Source: Diaminobutyricibacter sp049994905 (lineage in GTDB: Bacteria > Actinomycetota > Actinomycetes > Actinomycetales > Microbacteriaceae). From it: a DNA stretch of 64,000 bases. Below the pieces are notes generated by a model that searched no databases, had not been told where the DNA came from, and saw only the letters and a list, made by a program, of their open reading frames with translations. The DNA is taken from positions 744,001 to 808,000 of the forward strand of contig NZ_CP188258.1 in the NCBI RefSeq assembly GCF_049994905.1, in the 5' to 3' direction. Within the stretch, counting starts at the first letter, position 1, and each line of letters starts with the position of its first letter. The translations under genes and the position numbers were made by a program. Positions 43,808 to 51,498 of this stretch are shown here, in pieces.

Positions 43808-44203
43808 ATGAGTATGGAGCCGCCGCCGGTACCTTTGGGCGTGTCTGATGAGCAAGCGGTTGGATTGTGCCGCGACTGGATGGTGCATCTCGGCGCCGCC
43901 GATACCGTCCAGGCGTCTGGAGAAGCGCGAAATGCATGCGACCTCTATAGCCGGCGCTACCTAGTCTGGGTCAGTAACCGTCGTGGAAACCTCGAAGAGG
44001 ATCCCGTCGTGCGTGCGTCTCGCGTTGCATCCAGCGATGGGCGCCAGCCATTGATCTTTGTCCGTGGAGGTGTGTTCCCGGAGGCACAGCAGCAAGCGAA
44101 TGTTCTGGGTGTCGCACTCTTCTCGTTCAAAGCCGTGGACGGCTCCCTCGAGGGCGCGAACGAACTGGGACGCCAACTGCGACTCACGGGACTCCGCTCT
44201 TGA
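43808..44203 (+). CDS. Degenerate Mrr-like (PD-(D/E)xK fold) protein
   Basis: The 131-residue protein resembles the Mrr_cat restriction-endonuclease fold: AVGLCRDWMVHLGAADTVQASG (first helix and strand), ACDLYSRRYLVWVSNRRG (position of the D...QxK catalytic strand), and PLIFVRGGVFPEAQQQANVLGVALFSF (typical final strand-helix-strand). The Asp is kept, but QxK is replaced by WVS, so nuclease activity is doubtful. It may bind DNA or a ligand only. It lies 112 bp after the TPR-like gene on the same strand and converges on the relaxase gene. The fold call is by eye. Confidence 0.5.
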   Translation: MSMEPPPVPLGVSDEQAVGLCRDWMVHLGAADTVQASGEARNACDLYSRRYLVWVSNRRGNLEEDPVVRASRVASSDGRQPLIFVRGGVFPEAQQQANVLGVALFSFKAVDGSLEGANELGRQLRLTGLRS

Positions 44204-44216
44204 CTTCGCGTCAACT

Positions 44217-46961
44217 TCAATCGATCCTCAACGCAGCAGACTCCGTGGAGAGTGAGTCAGCTAGAACTGGCCCGTTACCCGTCGGAGTTGTCGCCGCCCG
44301 ACGAAGCTCGCGTCGTGCGGCGTCGCGCGACTTGTCAAGTGTCTCTTCGATCGCCTGTCGTTGCATCATCTCCGTCAGCGCCACGTGAGCCGCCGCCGAG
44401 GAAGGCGTGGTAAGAACAACGGCGTTGTGCTCTCGGCCTCGCGTGAGCCCTACGTACAAACCGGCGGCGTCTACTCCGGGGCCGACTAGTGAGCGATCCG
44501 TTGTCTCACCCTGAACGCCGTACACGGTGGAGGCATATCCCAGGTGCATGTGCTCCGACGCGTACGCGTGCGTTACCTTCCGCAAATCTGACGCATCACC
44601 GTGCGCTGCAAGAACAACGTGGTCGCTTGTCACTTTCCTAATCGTCCACGTCTGGCGATTGTCGACCCCAGCCGTCGCGTCATTGCGGCGAGTTTGGACG
44701 AAGTCACCTTCGGCAAGTATCTGCCCACCCTGGCCAATAGCCACGTGCTTCATCGATATGGACCCGCTCTGAAGGCGGCGGGTCTGGATCGCTTCGCTGA
44801 CCGCTTGAGCTTCCGCGTGCGTAGCGGTAACAAGTGCGATTGATTGTCCGCGGCCTGTTGCGTCGAACCAAGCGTCGACCATCGCTCGCTGCGCGTCCAG
44901 ATCGTTATTAGTGAGGATGACATGTCCAGTTTCGATCAGCTGATTTGCTGCGGATGCTGCGTCTTCTGCGCTGTCAGGTTCGCGAATCCGCAGAGTCAAG
45001 TCCGCCCAGTTCGGGTCCTTGAACCGGTGGATGGTCGTGAGTTCCACTCGGCTTGAGGCGCGACGCCAGAAGAGAGCCATCGCACCTGAGTGTCCTACGG
45101 GTAAGGCCTGACGCTCATCGCCTACAAGGGCAATGTTTGCCCCTGTCCTCCCGAGAACGTCGAGAAGCGCGTTGGCTGCTTCGAGCTCTAGCATCCCGGC
45201 TTCATCGACCACGATTCGATCGCCGCTGTTGATGGGTCGTCTCGGCCCCTCATAAGTGTGTCCCGACAGATCGTCGACATCCCCTGGGTTGAGCCGCCGC
45301 CAGTCGGTACTCCCTGCCGAATTCGTTTGCCACCGCCATCCGTAGTCGTGAAGCAACTGATGGAGTGATGACGATGCGCTGCTAGCCTCGCGGCCTGCGA
45401 CGGATGAAGCCTTCTTGGTGGGCGCCACGATGATCATGTTGTGACCCCGACGACGCAAGGCAGCGCCGGCAACCTTAAGCATCGTGGTCTTTCCCGTTCC
45501 TGCAGCGCCGCTCACGCAAACGATTCCGGCTGTGCCAGCGACGATTGCTGCGCCACGGGCTTGGTCGGTGTTGAGCACCCGATCGGGTTCGACAAGCCTT
45601 CCCACAGCAACCACCTCCGCCTCCGGCAGTGCGTCGCCTGCGACCGAAATGGAGTCAATGCGGTGAGCGATTCCAGCCTTGAGTGCTGCAGTTGCGTTGG
45701 CCATAAGATGCTTGATGTGATTTGGGATATCGGCTTCATTTAGTAGGGTGACTGTGTGCGCGCGAGCCGCCGCCGCCGTGACTTGACTCGCAATCATCGC
45801 TAGCTCGTCGCGCTCTGCGATGACGCGCGTCGCGGAGATTGCGCGGATCGCGCCGGCCCGGATATCCAAGATGCTGAACCGCCCTCCTGTTCCAGTCGAT
45901 CGCGAGTCCGCATCAACGATGGCCTTGGCCGCCAGCAACTCGAGATCCAGGTCTGCAGTAGAGACTGATCGGACGGGCAAGGAGGCCCGCTCTGACTCGA
46001 GGCGAGGATCAGCGAGTGCGAGCTCACCCTGAATCACCGCGGCCCAGTCCTCCTCGTCGAAAAGGCGCGGCCTGTCTGGTCGACCGTTCGCCCACGCCCA
46101 TCGATCGATCTGGGTGAGCACATCCCGGGATGGCGCTTGGCCGGGGTGCTCGTCCTTCCAACTCCGAGTCCGAGCAGCTTTGTTCGCCTCTATTTGCGCC
46201 GACCTCTTCGACAATGGCCGAACCAGATGATGTAGCTGGGTGATCTCCCCATCGTCGTCGATGGTGAACCCCTTCGATGCCAACGCGGTGATCCAGGCGG
46301 GGTCTGTGCGGGAGGCGAGATCACCCTCAGCATTAATCACGTTCTGGAACCGCAACGCCACTCGAGTGTCGACGTTCGACCATTTGCCGTCCTGCCCTTG
46401 GACCTTGACGTTCAGCCACAAGTGGCGATGCTTGTGCGGATCTAGAGACCGCGACCGCTCGTGTCGTAGCTCGACAACCTCGATCCGCGCAAGGTCTTCA
46501 CGGATGGCACCGCCGGCGCCACGGCGAGCATTGAGTTCGCTCTGCCAGAGCTTGATGATCCGATCCCGCAACCGGTCTTGAAGGTCTTCGTACGCGGCGG
46601 CCAACTCGGGATCCAGCATCGCGGCGATCGAGTACGACTTAGGAGCGTTGATCGTCGCATCAAGGATCAGATCGGCGACCGGCGACTCCAAGTCTCGGCC
46701 TCGTCGCTCACCGGTGAGCGGGTCGAACCCGCCGACCCACTTCTTCAGCCGCGAGCGGGTAAGGAGGTCGTCACGGATGGCACCGTTCTCCACGATGTAC
46801 CTGGTCATCACTGCATCTGCATAGCCTGCCGCGGCCAGCACACCATCCGCAGTCTTCGCGGTCAGCGTCGAATCACAAACCCCGCCGAAGGCGTACGCGA
46901 TCGCCTGCTTCACGCCTTGCGAAGCCTGTCCACGCTTCCACCGAGCAATGCCACCTCTCAC
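44217..46961 (-). CDS. MobF-type conjugative relaxase-helicase (TrwC/TraA-like)
   Basis: About 914 residues from the GTG at 46961, giving an N-terminus of the family's M-x-G-G type (VRGGIARW); the open frame runs on to 47000. The relaxase domain (about 1-290) has candidate catalytic Tyr residues (AAGYADAV, TRYIVENG) and the three-His motif HKHRHLWLNVKV near 176-182. The C-terminal helicase has Walker A GAAGTGKTTMLKV near 465, GDRIVVDEAGML (motif II), ALVGDERQALPVG (motif III), and ASTVYGVQGETTDRSLV near the end. It nicks oriT and unwinds the transferred strand. It is transcribed toward the kinase/TPR/Mrr cluster and has island motif copy C at its start. Confidence 0.9.
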   Translation of the reverse strand: MRGGIARWKRGQASQGVKQAIAYAFGGVCDSTLTAKTADGVLAAAGYADAVMTRYIVENGAIRDDLLTRSRLKKWVGGFDPLTGERRGRDLESPVADLILDATINAPKSYSIAAMLDPELAAAYEDLQDRLRDRIIKLWQSELNARRGAGGAIREDLARIEVVELRHERSRSLDPHKHRHLWLNVKVQGQDGKWSNVDTRVALRFQNVINAEGDLASRTDPAWITALASKGFTIDDDGEITQLHHLVRPLSKRSAQIEANKAARTRSWKDEHPGQAPSRDVLTQIDRWAWANGRPDRPRLFDEEDWAAVIQGELALADPRLESERASLPVRSVSTADLDLELLAAKAIVDADSRSTGTGGRFSILDIRAGAIRAISATRVIAERDELAMIASQVTAAAARAHTVTLLNEADIPNHIKHLMANATAALKAGIAHRIDSISVAGDALPEAEVVAVGRLVEPDRVLNTDQARGAAIVAGTAGIVCVSGAAGTGKTTMLKVAGAALRRRGHNMIIVAPTKKASSVAGREASSASSSLHQLLHDYGWRWQTNSAGSTDWRRLNPGDVDDLSGHTYEGPRRPINSGDRIVVDEAGMLELEAANALLDVLGRTGANIALVGDERQALPVGHSGAMALFWRRASSRVELTTIHRFKDPNWADLTLRIREPDSAEDAASAANQLIETGHVILTNNDLDAQRAMVDAWFDATGRGQSIALVTATHAEAQAVSEAIQTRRLQSGSISMKHVAIGQGGQILAEGDFVQTRRNDATAGVDNRQTWTIRKVTSDHVVLAAHGDASDLRKVTHAYASEHMHLGYASTVYGVQGETTDRSLVGPGVDAAGLYVGLTRGREHNAVVLTTPSSAAAHVALTEMMQRQAIEETLDKSRDAARRELRRAATTPTGNGPVLADSLSTESAALRID

Positions 46962-46998
46962 ACTTATACATTTGCGGCGCGCATCCGTTTTGGCGCGC
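46961..46998 (-). promoter_or_regulatory. Bipartite island motif, copy C (at the relaxase start)
   Basis: On the minus strand it reads GCGCGCCAAAAC (46998-46987), 17 nt, GTATAAGTG (46969-46961). The first box is identical to copy A. The second box overlaps the likely GTG start codon, so here it would work as an operator or require a start further downstream if it is a promoter. CGCAAAT/ATTTGCG words around it form partial inverted repeats. Confidence 0.5.
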
Positions 46999-47448
46999 AA
47001 ATCGCAAATTCACTTCCAAAGTGCCTGCGTGCATTGCCTTTCGGTTCATACTCCCTGACCTTGTCTCTCTTCCCTCAGGCTCTTTCTTCTTTGTGGTTTG
47101 CACGCCTTCGGGCCTCGTCCTTTCTCCATTGATTGTGATTCCACCCTTCTTCGCCCGAACATCACCGCCGATTGATCAGACGCCGACGTAGATGGCGCAC
47201 ATTTCCCGACGTCAACGCGGCCGGCCGATCGTGCGTGCGCGCACCTGTGATTTGCCCCGCTAGGCACGACAGAGAGCGGTTGTCGTATGGAACGGCTCGA
47301 CCTTGATCTTCGTGGCCAGAGGAGCAGCGCTAGTCGCGATTTGCCAGCCAGGGGTGTACCGGGAGGGGATTCCTCGGCTCCTCTTCGACGCCTATCGTCG
47401 ATCTTGTATGGCGATTCGCAACGAGAGCTGACCATTTGGAGGTGCGCC
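46999..47448. other. Gene-free region upstream of the relaxase; oriT candidate
   Basis: No credible ORF is seen. The part at about 47040-47150 is strongly pyrimidine-rich on the plus strand (TCTCTTCCCTC, CTTTCTTCTTTG), and the first 25 bases contain repeated CGCAAAT words. GCGTGCGCGCAC near 47233 is a short palindrome. A non-coding stretch just upstream of a MobF relaxase gene is the usual place for an origin of transfer, but no nic-like motif could be recognised. Confidence 0.35.
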
Positions 47449-47811
47449 GTGTTGATTCGACTGACGAGTGCAGCTGGTGATTTCGAGGGCGAGTTGTATT
47501 CGAACCCCGTGGCTCTGGAGCTGGTCGCTCAGCTTCCTCTGGAGCTTCCGTTCTCGGATTTCAACGATGTCGAGAAAGTTGCTCGCCTGCCCCGAGCGCT
47601 CCGAGTGAGCGGCGTTCCCGAGAAGGATCAGCCGGCTCCGGGTGAAATCGGGTATTACGCCCCGACGAAGGGTCTGGCGCTCTATTACGGGCATGTTGGA
47701 CGCTGGCCCGGTCTGGTTCGGATCGGCCGCTTCGACTACGACCTACAGGCGTTGCGCGCCCTCGACGACGGTGTCGTCATCCGCATTGGTCGTCTTCAAC
47801 GGGGGGAGTGA
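47449..47811 (+). CDS. Cyclophilin-like fold protein
   Basis: The 120-residue protein starts at a GTG (GGAGG six bases upstream). IRLTSAAGDFEGELYSNPVALELVAQLPLELPFSDFNDVEKVARLPRAL and GEIGYYAPTKGLALYYG...PGLVRIGRF match small bacterial cyclophilin-like beta-barrel proteins. Their typical core is NPTAxxLLxxLPLxLxFxDxNxxEKIxxLP...GDIxYYxPxGxLxIFY. These are usually cytoplasmic and of unknown function, often next to oxidoreductases. An SDR gene follows after one base. Confidence 0.8.
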   Translation: MLIRLTSAAGDFEGELYSNPVALELVAQLPLELPFSDFNDVEKVARLPRALRVSGVPEKDQPAPGEIGYYAPTKGLALYYGHVGRWPGLVRIGRFDYDLQALRALDDGVVIRIGRLQRGE

Positions 47812-47812
47812 C

Positions 47813-48526
47813 GTGGCGCTCGTCTTGGTCACTGGTGCGTCCGGTGGACTCGGGCTCGCTGCTGCCTCAGAGCTCGCCGCACAGGGACACGAGGTCGTGG
47901 TTCACTCTCGTACGGCCGCTCGTCGTCCCGCGTCCGGCGCGGGCCTCGTCTGGAAGGGCGCGATCGTTGGCGACTTGTCGGACTTCGGCGAGACGGAGGA
48001 TGTCGCTGAGCAGGCGAAGGCGTTCGGCACGTTCGACGCGGTTATTCACAACGCCGGCACAATAGGCGGTCGCGGGCTGAGAGAGGTCAACATCATCGCC
48101 CCGTATGTGCTGACGGCGCTGATGCCCAAGCCTGGCCGCCTCGTCTATATCAGCAGCTCGATGCATCGTGGCGGCTCCACCGACCTGGGCCGTCTGGAAT
48201 CCGGCGCAGCAAGCTACAGCGATACCAAGCTGTGGGTCACGGCGCTGGCCCTCGCCACCGCGAATCGTTGGGAGCGCACCACCGCTCACGCCGTCGATCC
48301 AGGTTGGGTTCCAACCCGGATGGGCGGGGCGGGAGCGCCCGACGATCTAACCGCCGGGCACCAGACGCAGGCCTGGCTGGCATCACACCCGGAGGTGATG
48401 CCGGCGACCGGAGGCTACTGGTATCACATGCGAACTGAACGGCCCGCGCCGGCAGCCGCAGACCCCGGGTTCCAGGAGGGCCTGCTCCAGGCGCTTCGCC
48501 GGAGCACCGGCCTCGATCTCGACTAG
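47813..48526 (+). CDS. SDR-family oxidoreductase
   Basis: The 237-residue protein starts at a GTG with GGGGGGAG upstream. TGASGGLGLAAASEL is the nucleotide motif, VIHNAG the NAG motif, YISSSMHRGG holds the catalytic Ser, and SYSDTKLW gives YxxxK. A C-terminal PTRMGGAGAPDDLTAGHQTQAWLA segment resembles daunorubicin C-13-reductase-like SDRs. Cofactor preference is unclear: VHSRTAARR after strand 2 suggests NADPH. It overlaps the opposite-strand MFS gene by four bases at the 3' end. Confidence 0.87.
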   Translation: MALVLVTGASGGLGLAAASELAAQGHEVVVHSRTAARRPASGAGLVWKGAIVGDLSDFGETEDVAEQAKAFGTFDAVIHNAGTIGGRGLREVNIIAPYVLTALMPKPGRLVYISSSMHRGGSTDLGRLESGAASYSDTKLWVTALALATANRWERTTAHAVDPGWVPTRMGGAGAPDDLTAGHQTQAWLASHPEVMPATGGYWYHMRTERPAPAAADPGFQEGLLQALRRSTGLDLD

Positions 48527-49728
48527 TGCGAAACCCGGTGGTTGCGGAACGAAGCGCGTGGCGCCACGATCGCGATCACCAGGGCCGCTGTTGTGAGGCC
48601 GATGATCACGACGGGCAGGAGGAGCCCTCCGCCGCTGATCAGGAGGGCTCCGAGCACGCCGGCCGAGAAGATGGCGAGGTTGAAGGCCACGCCGAGTACT
48701 GCGTTGCCGACGTCGGCGTTGTGGCCGGTTGCTTCGCTCATCGCCGTCTGGAGTTGTGGGGCGGCGCCTCCGTAGGCGACGCCCCAGAGGACGATTGCGA
48801 TGATGACGGCGGTCTCCGAGTCGTGGCCGACCAGGAAGATCACGCTCGCGATGACGAACAGTGCGACGCTGGCGATGATGAGCGGGCGAATCGCCCGGTC
48901 GATGAGCGCCCCGGTGATTCCGATCCCGACGAGGGCTGAGATGCCGAAGATGACGAAAGCGACATCCACCCCCATCGCGATGCCGGCGTCTCGGAGGTAG
49001 ACCGAGAAGTAGGTGTAGAGGGTGTTGTGTGCGAGCATCCAGACCACGACCACTGCGAGGATCATGCCGACGCCGGGGAGGCGCAGAACGAAGTGGATGG
49101 GTTTGTGTGTTTCGGCGTGTTGTCCTGGCGCGTCGGGGACGAGGATGGCGACAAGGCCCATTGTTACGACGACAAGGATCGATAAGGCCCCGAAGGCCCA
49201 CCGCCAGTCGAAGGTGGTGCCCAGCCACGAACCCAACGGGGTTCCGAGGGCGAGTCCGATCGGCGTGCCGATGGAGGCGACCGCGAGCGCTCGACCGGCA
49301 AGATCCTTGGTGGTGATTCGGCGGGCGTATCCGGCGAGCATTCCCCAGAGGAGGCCGGAGAAGATTCCGGCGATGAATCGCATGCTCAGGGCGAGGACGA
49401 TTGAGGAGGTCAGGGCGGTGATCGTGTTGACGATCAGGAAGGCGAGGAGGCCGAGCAGGAGCAGTCGCTTGCGGCGCACCCCGCGGGTGATCGAGACGAT
49501 GGGGATCGCGAAGATGACTGTGCCGAGGGCGTAGGCGCTGACGTACTGCCCGGCCGTGCCCTCGCTGACGTCCATACCAGCAGCGATCTGAGATAGTAGG
49601 CCCGCGGGCATCGTCTCTGTGGTGATCAATGCGAAGGCGGTCAACGACATCACTAGCAAAGCCGCCCAGGGAAGACGGACCTTTTCGCCCACGGACACGG
49701 ACGTGTTTGTCACGGGCGCGGTGTTCAT
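48523..49728 (-). CDS. MFS transporter (DHA1-type efflux pump)
   Basis: The 401-residue protein has twelve predicted helices. The early motif is ALITTETMPAGLLSQIAAGMDVSEGTAGQYVSAYALG, the loop 2-3 motif is RGVRRKRLLLLGL, and a helix-5 motif GTPIGLALGTPLGSWLG resembles the antiporter motif C. It fits the AraJ/Cmx-type drug or sugar efflux group. Its start overlaps the dehydrogenase stop (ATGA), so it is co-translated with it. Confidence 0.88.
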   Translation of the reverse strand: MNTAPVTNTSVSVGEKVRLPWAALLVMSLTAFALITTETMPAGLLSQIAAGMDVSEGTAGQYVSAYALGTVIFAIPIVSITRGVRRKRLLLLGLLAFLIVNTITALTSSIVLALSMRFIAGIFSGLLWGMLAGYARRITTKDLAGRALAVASIGTPIGLALGTPLGSWLGTTFDWRWAFGALSILVVVTMGLVAILVPDAPGQHAETHKPIHFVLRLPGVGMILAVVVVWMLAHNTLYTYFSVYLRDAGIAMGVDVAFVIFGISALVGIGITGALIDRAIRPLIIASVALFVIASVIFLVGHDSETAVIIAIVLWGVAYGGAAPQLQTAMSEATGHNADVGNAVLGVAFNLAIFSAGVLGALLISGGGLLLPVVIIGLTTAALVIAIVAPRASFRNHRVSH

Positions 49729-50741
49729 GGCTGCAGAAGAACCTTGATCGCCCGTCGTTCGTCCATGGCCCGGTAGCCTTCAGCGGCGTCGGCGAGCGGC
49801 AGGGTGAGGTCGAACACCTGCCCGGGGTTGATCTGGCGGTTCAGGACCATGTCGATCAGGTCGGGCAGGAATCGGCGAACCGGGGCGGGACCTCCGTGCA
49901 GGTGGGCGTGGGAGAAGAACAGTTCGTGTCCGGGAACGGCGACATCGTGGAAGACGCCGACGTACCCGACGGAGCCGCCGGGCCGGGTCGATTCGATCGC
50001 TTGCATCATCGACTCTTGGGTTCCCACGCATTCGAGCACCGAGTCGGCACCGAAGCCACCGGTGAGTTCCTTGATTCGCGTGACGCCCTCGGCGCCGCGG
50101 TCTTCAACGATGTCGGTGGCGCCGAACTCGACGGCCAGCGCCTGTCGGGAGGCGTGCCGGCTCATCGCGATGATGCGTTCGGCTCCCATCTGCTTTGCCG
50201 CGAGGATGCCGCAGAGACCGACGGCCCCGTCACCCACGACGGCCACGGTGCTGCCGGGCCGGACGTCGGCTGCGACCGCAGCGAACCATCCGGTGCCCAT
50301 CACATCGGAGAGGGCGAGAAGGCTCGGGATGAGGTCGGCGCTCGGAACCTCAGGGGTAGCGACGAGGGTTCCGTCGGCCAGGGGTACCCGCATGAACTCG
50401 GCCTGGGCGCCCGGCATGCCCTGCCGGTGAACGCATGAGCTCTGGTAGCCGGCGAGGCAGTTGGGGCAGGTGTTGTCGGAGGCGAAGAACGAGCCGACGA
50501 CGAACTGTCCGGGCCGGATGCTCGTCACCGCGTCACCGACCTTCTCGACGATGCCGCAGTATTCGTGACCCATCGGTGTCGGCTGTGTCACCGGATCCGC
50601 ACCGCGATACGGCCACAGGTCCGACCCGCATACGCAGGCGGCGGCGATCCGAATGATCGCGTCGGTGGGTTCGAGAATGGTCGGATGCGGACGCTCTTCG
50701 ACGCGGATGTCACCGGCGGCGTGAAGGATGGTTGCGAGCAT
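49725..50741 (-). CDS. Zinc-dependent alcohol dehydrogenase (MDR family)
   Basis: About 338 residues from the ATG at 50741 (AGGAG six bases upstream); the further open frame is not needed. CVCGSDLWPYRG and GHEYCGIVEKVGD carry the catalytic zinc ligands (Cys, His/Glu). CPNCLAGYQSSC provides three or four structural-zinc Cys. TVAVVGDGAVGLCGILAAK is the NAD(P) motif. The substrate is not predictable. It is arranged as an operon with the MFS gene. Confidence 0.9.
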   Translation of the reverse strand: MLATILHAAGDIRVEERPHPTILEPTDAIIRIAAACVCGSDLWPYRGADPVTQPTPMGHEYCGIVEKVGDAVTSIRPGQFVVGSFFASDNTCPNCLAGYQSSCVHRQGMPGAQAEFMRVPLADGTLVATPEVPSADLIPSLLALSDVMGTGWFAAVAADVRPGSTVAVVGDGAVGLCGILAAKQMGAERIIAMSRHASRQALAVEFGATDIVEDRGAEGVTRIKELTGGFGADSVLECVGTQESMMQAIESTRPGGSVGYVGVFHDVAVPGHELFFSHAHLHGGPAPVRRFLPDLIDMVLNRQINPGQVFDLTLPLADAAEGYRAMDERRAIKVLLQP

Positions 50742-50874
50742 CGGAACTCCTAGCTTGAACGAGATGCGATCGGGATCGCCGTGTATGACCAGCCAAGCGC
50801 TCCCCGAACGATCGAGGAACACCCTGCTGGAGGGTGTACTGCCAGTACATGGCTGAGCCGGTGTCGGGCCCGGG

Positions 50875-51495
50875 TCAGAAGGTCGCGTTCGGGGCCGAGT
50901 GGCCGAGGGCCGGAAGTCCTACCCTGCGCGCCACGTACCATCCCAGGTTGAAGACAGCGATCGTTCCCGTGGTCACGGCGACGATGATCGTGCCCTGATC
51001 CTGGACAAGGATCGCCCAGGTCAGCCAAAAGACCTGATTCACCGCAGCAAGCATCAGGAAGACGACGGAGACCCCGAGGACGTGCTCGGCACGGATCAGC
51101 GCGACGCTCTGACCGGCGTTCGAGATGATGGCCGGAATGATTGCGATTACACCGTAGGCGGCAGAACCGAAGAGTTGGTCGACCGCGATCATGATCGCCG
51201 TGAGTATCAACCCGGGCACAAGCGTCAGTACGAAGCTGCGATGGAGCTGCCGCGACATCAGGTACAGGATCGGAACGGTTGCAACGAGGGAGAGTGCGCT
51301 CGCCACAATCTGCGGAGGCTGGCCGATATGGATGCCGTGCGCCGTCCATCCGAGGTTCACCGCAAGCATGGCTTGCCAGGCGCGGAGGGACAGCCCCTCT
51401 ACATTCTTGGTTCGGGCGAGTCGAACAAGTTGCGGGAGACCGAGCACGATGCCGGTGAGAGTTCCGGCCCACCCCACGAGCTCCGTCGTCGTCAT
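50875..51495 (-). CDS. SWEET/SemiSWEET-like (PQ-loop) membrane protein
   Basis: The 206-residue protein has about six or seven short helices. The first PQ-loop is in VGWAGTLTGIVLGLPQLVRLARTKNVEGLS, and a second triple-helix unit starts near AIIPAIISNAGQSVALIRAEHVLGVSVVFL. This duplicated architecture is that of SWEET-type sugar facilitators (SemiSWEETs have one unit). It begins three bases after the GH78 stop, so it could export or import a sugar released by the rhamnosidase. Confidence 0.7.
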   Translation of the reverse strand: MTTTELVGWAGTLTGIVLGLPQLVRLARTKNVEGLSLRAWQAMLAVNLGWTAHGIHIGQPPQIVASALSLVATVPILYLMSRQLHRSFVLTLVPGLILTAIMIAVDQLFGSAAYGVIAIIPAIISNAGQSVALIRAEHVLGVSVVFLMLAAVNQVFWLTWAILVQDQGTIIVAVTTGTIAVFNLGWYVARRVGLPALGHSAPNATF

Positions 51496-51498
51496 GGT

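Noticed and set aside
46873..47103. 76-codon minus-strand frame across the relaxase start
   Set aside because: It crosses the conserved motif and the relaxase N-terminus in another frame and has no recognisable fold; kept only as a reminder that the relaxase start is uncertain.
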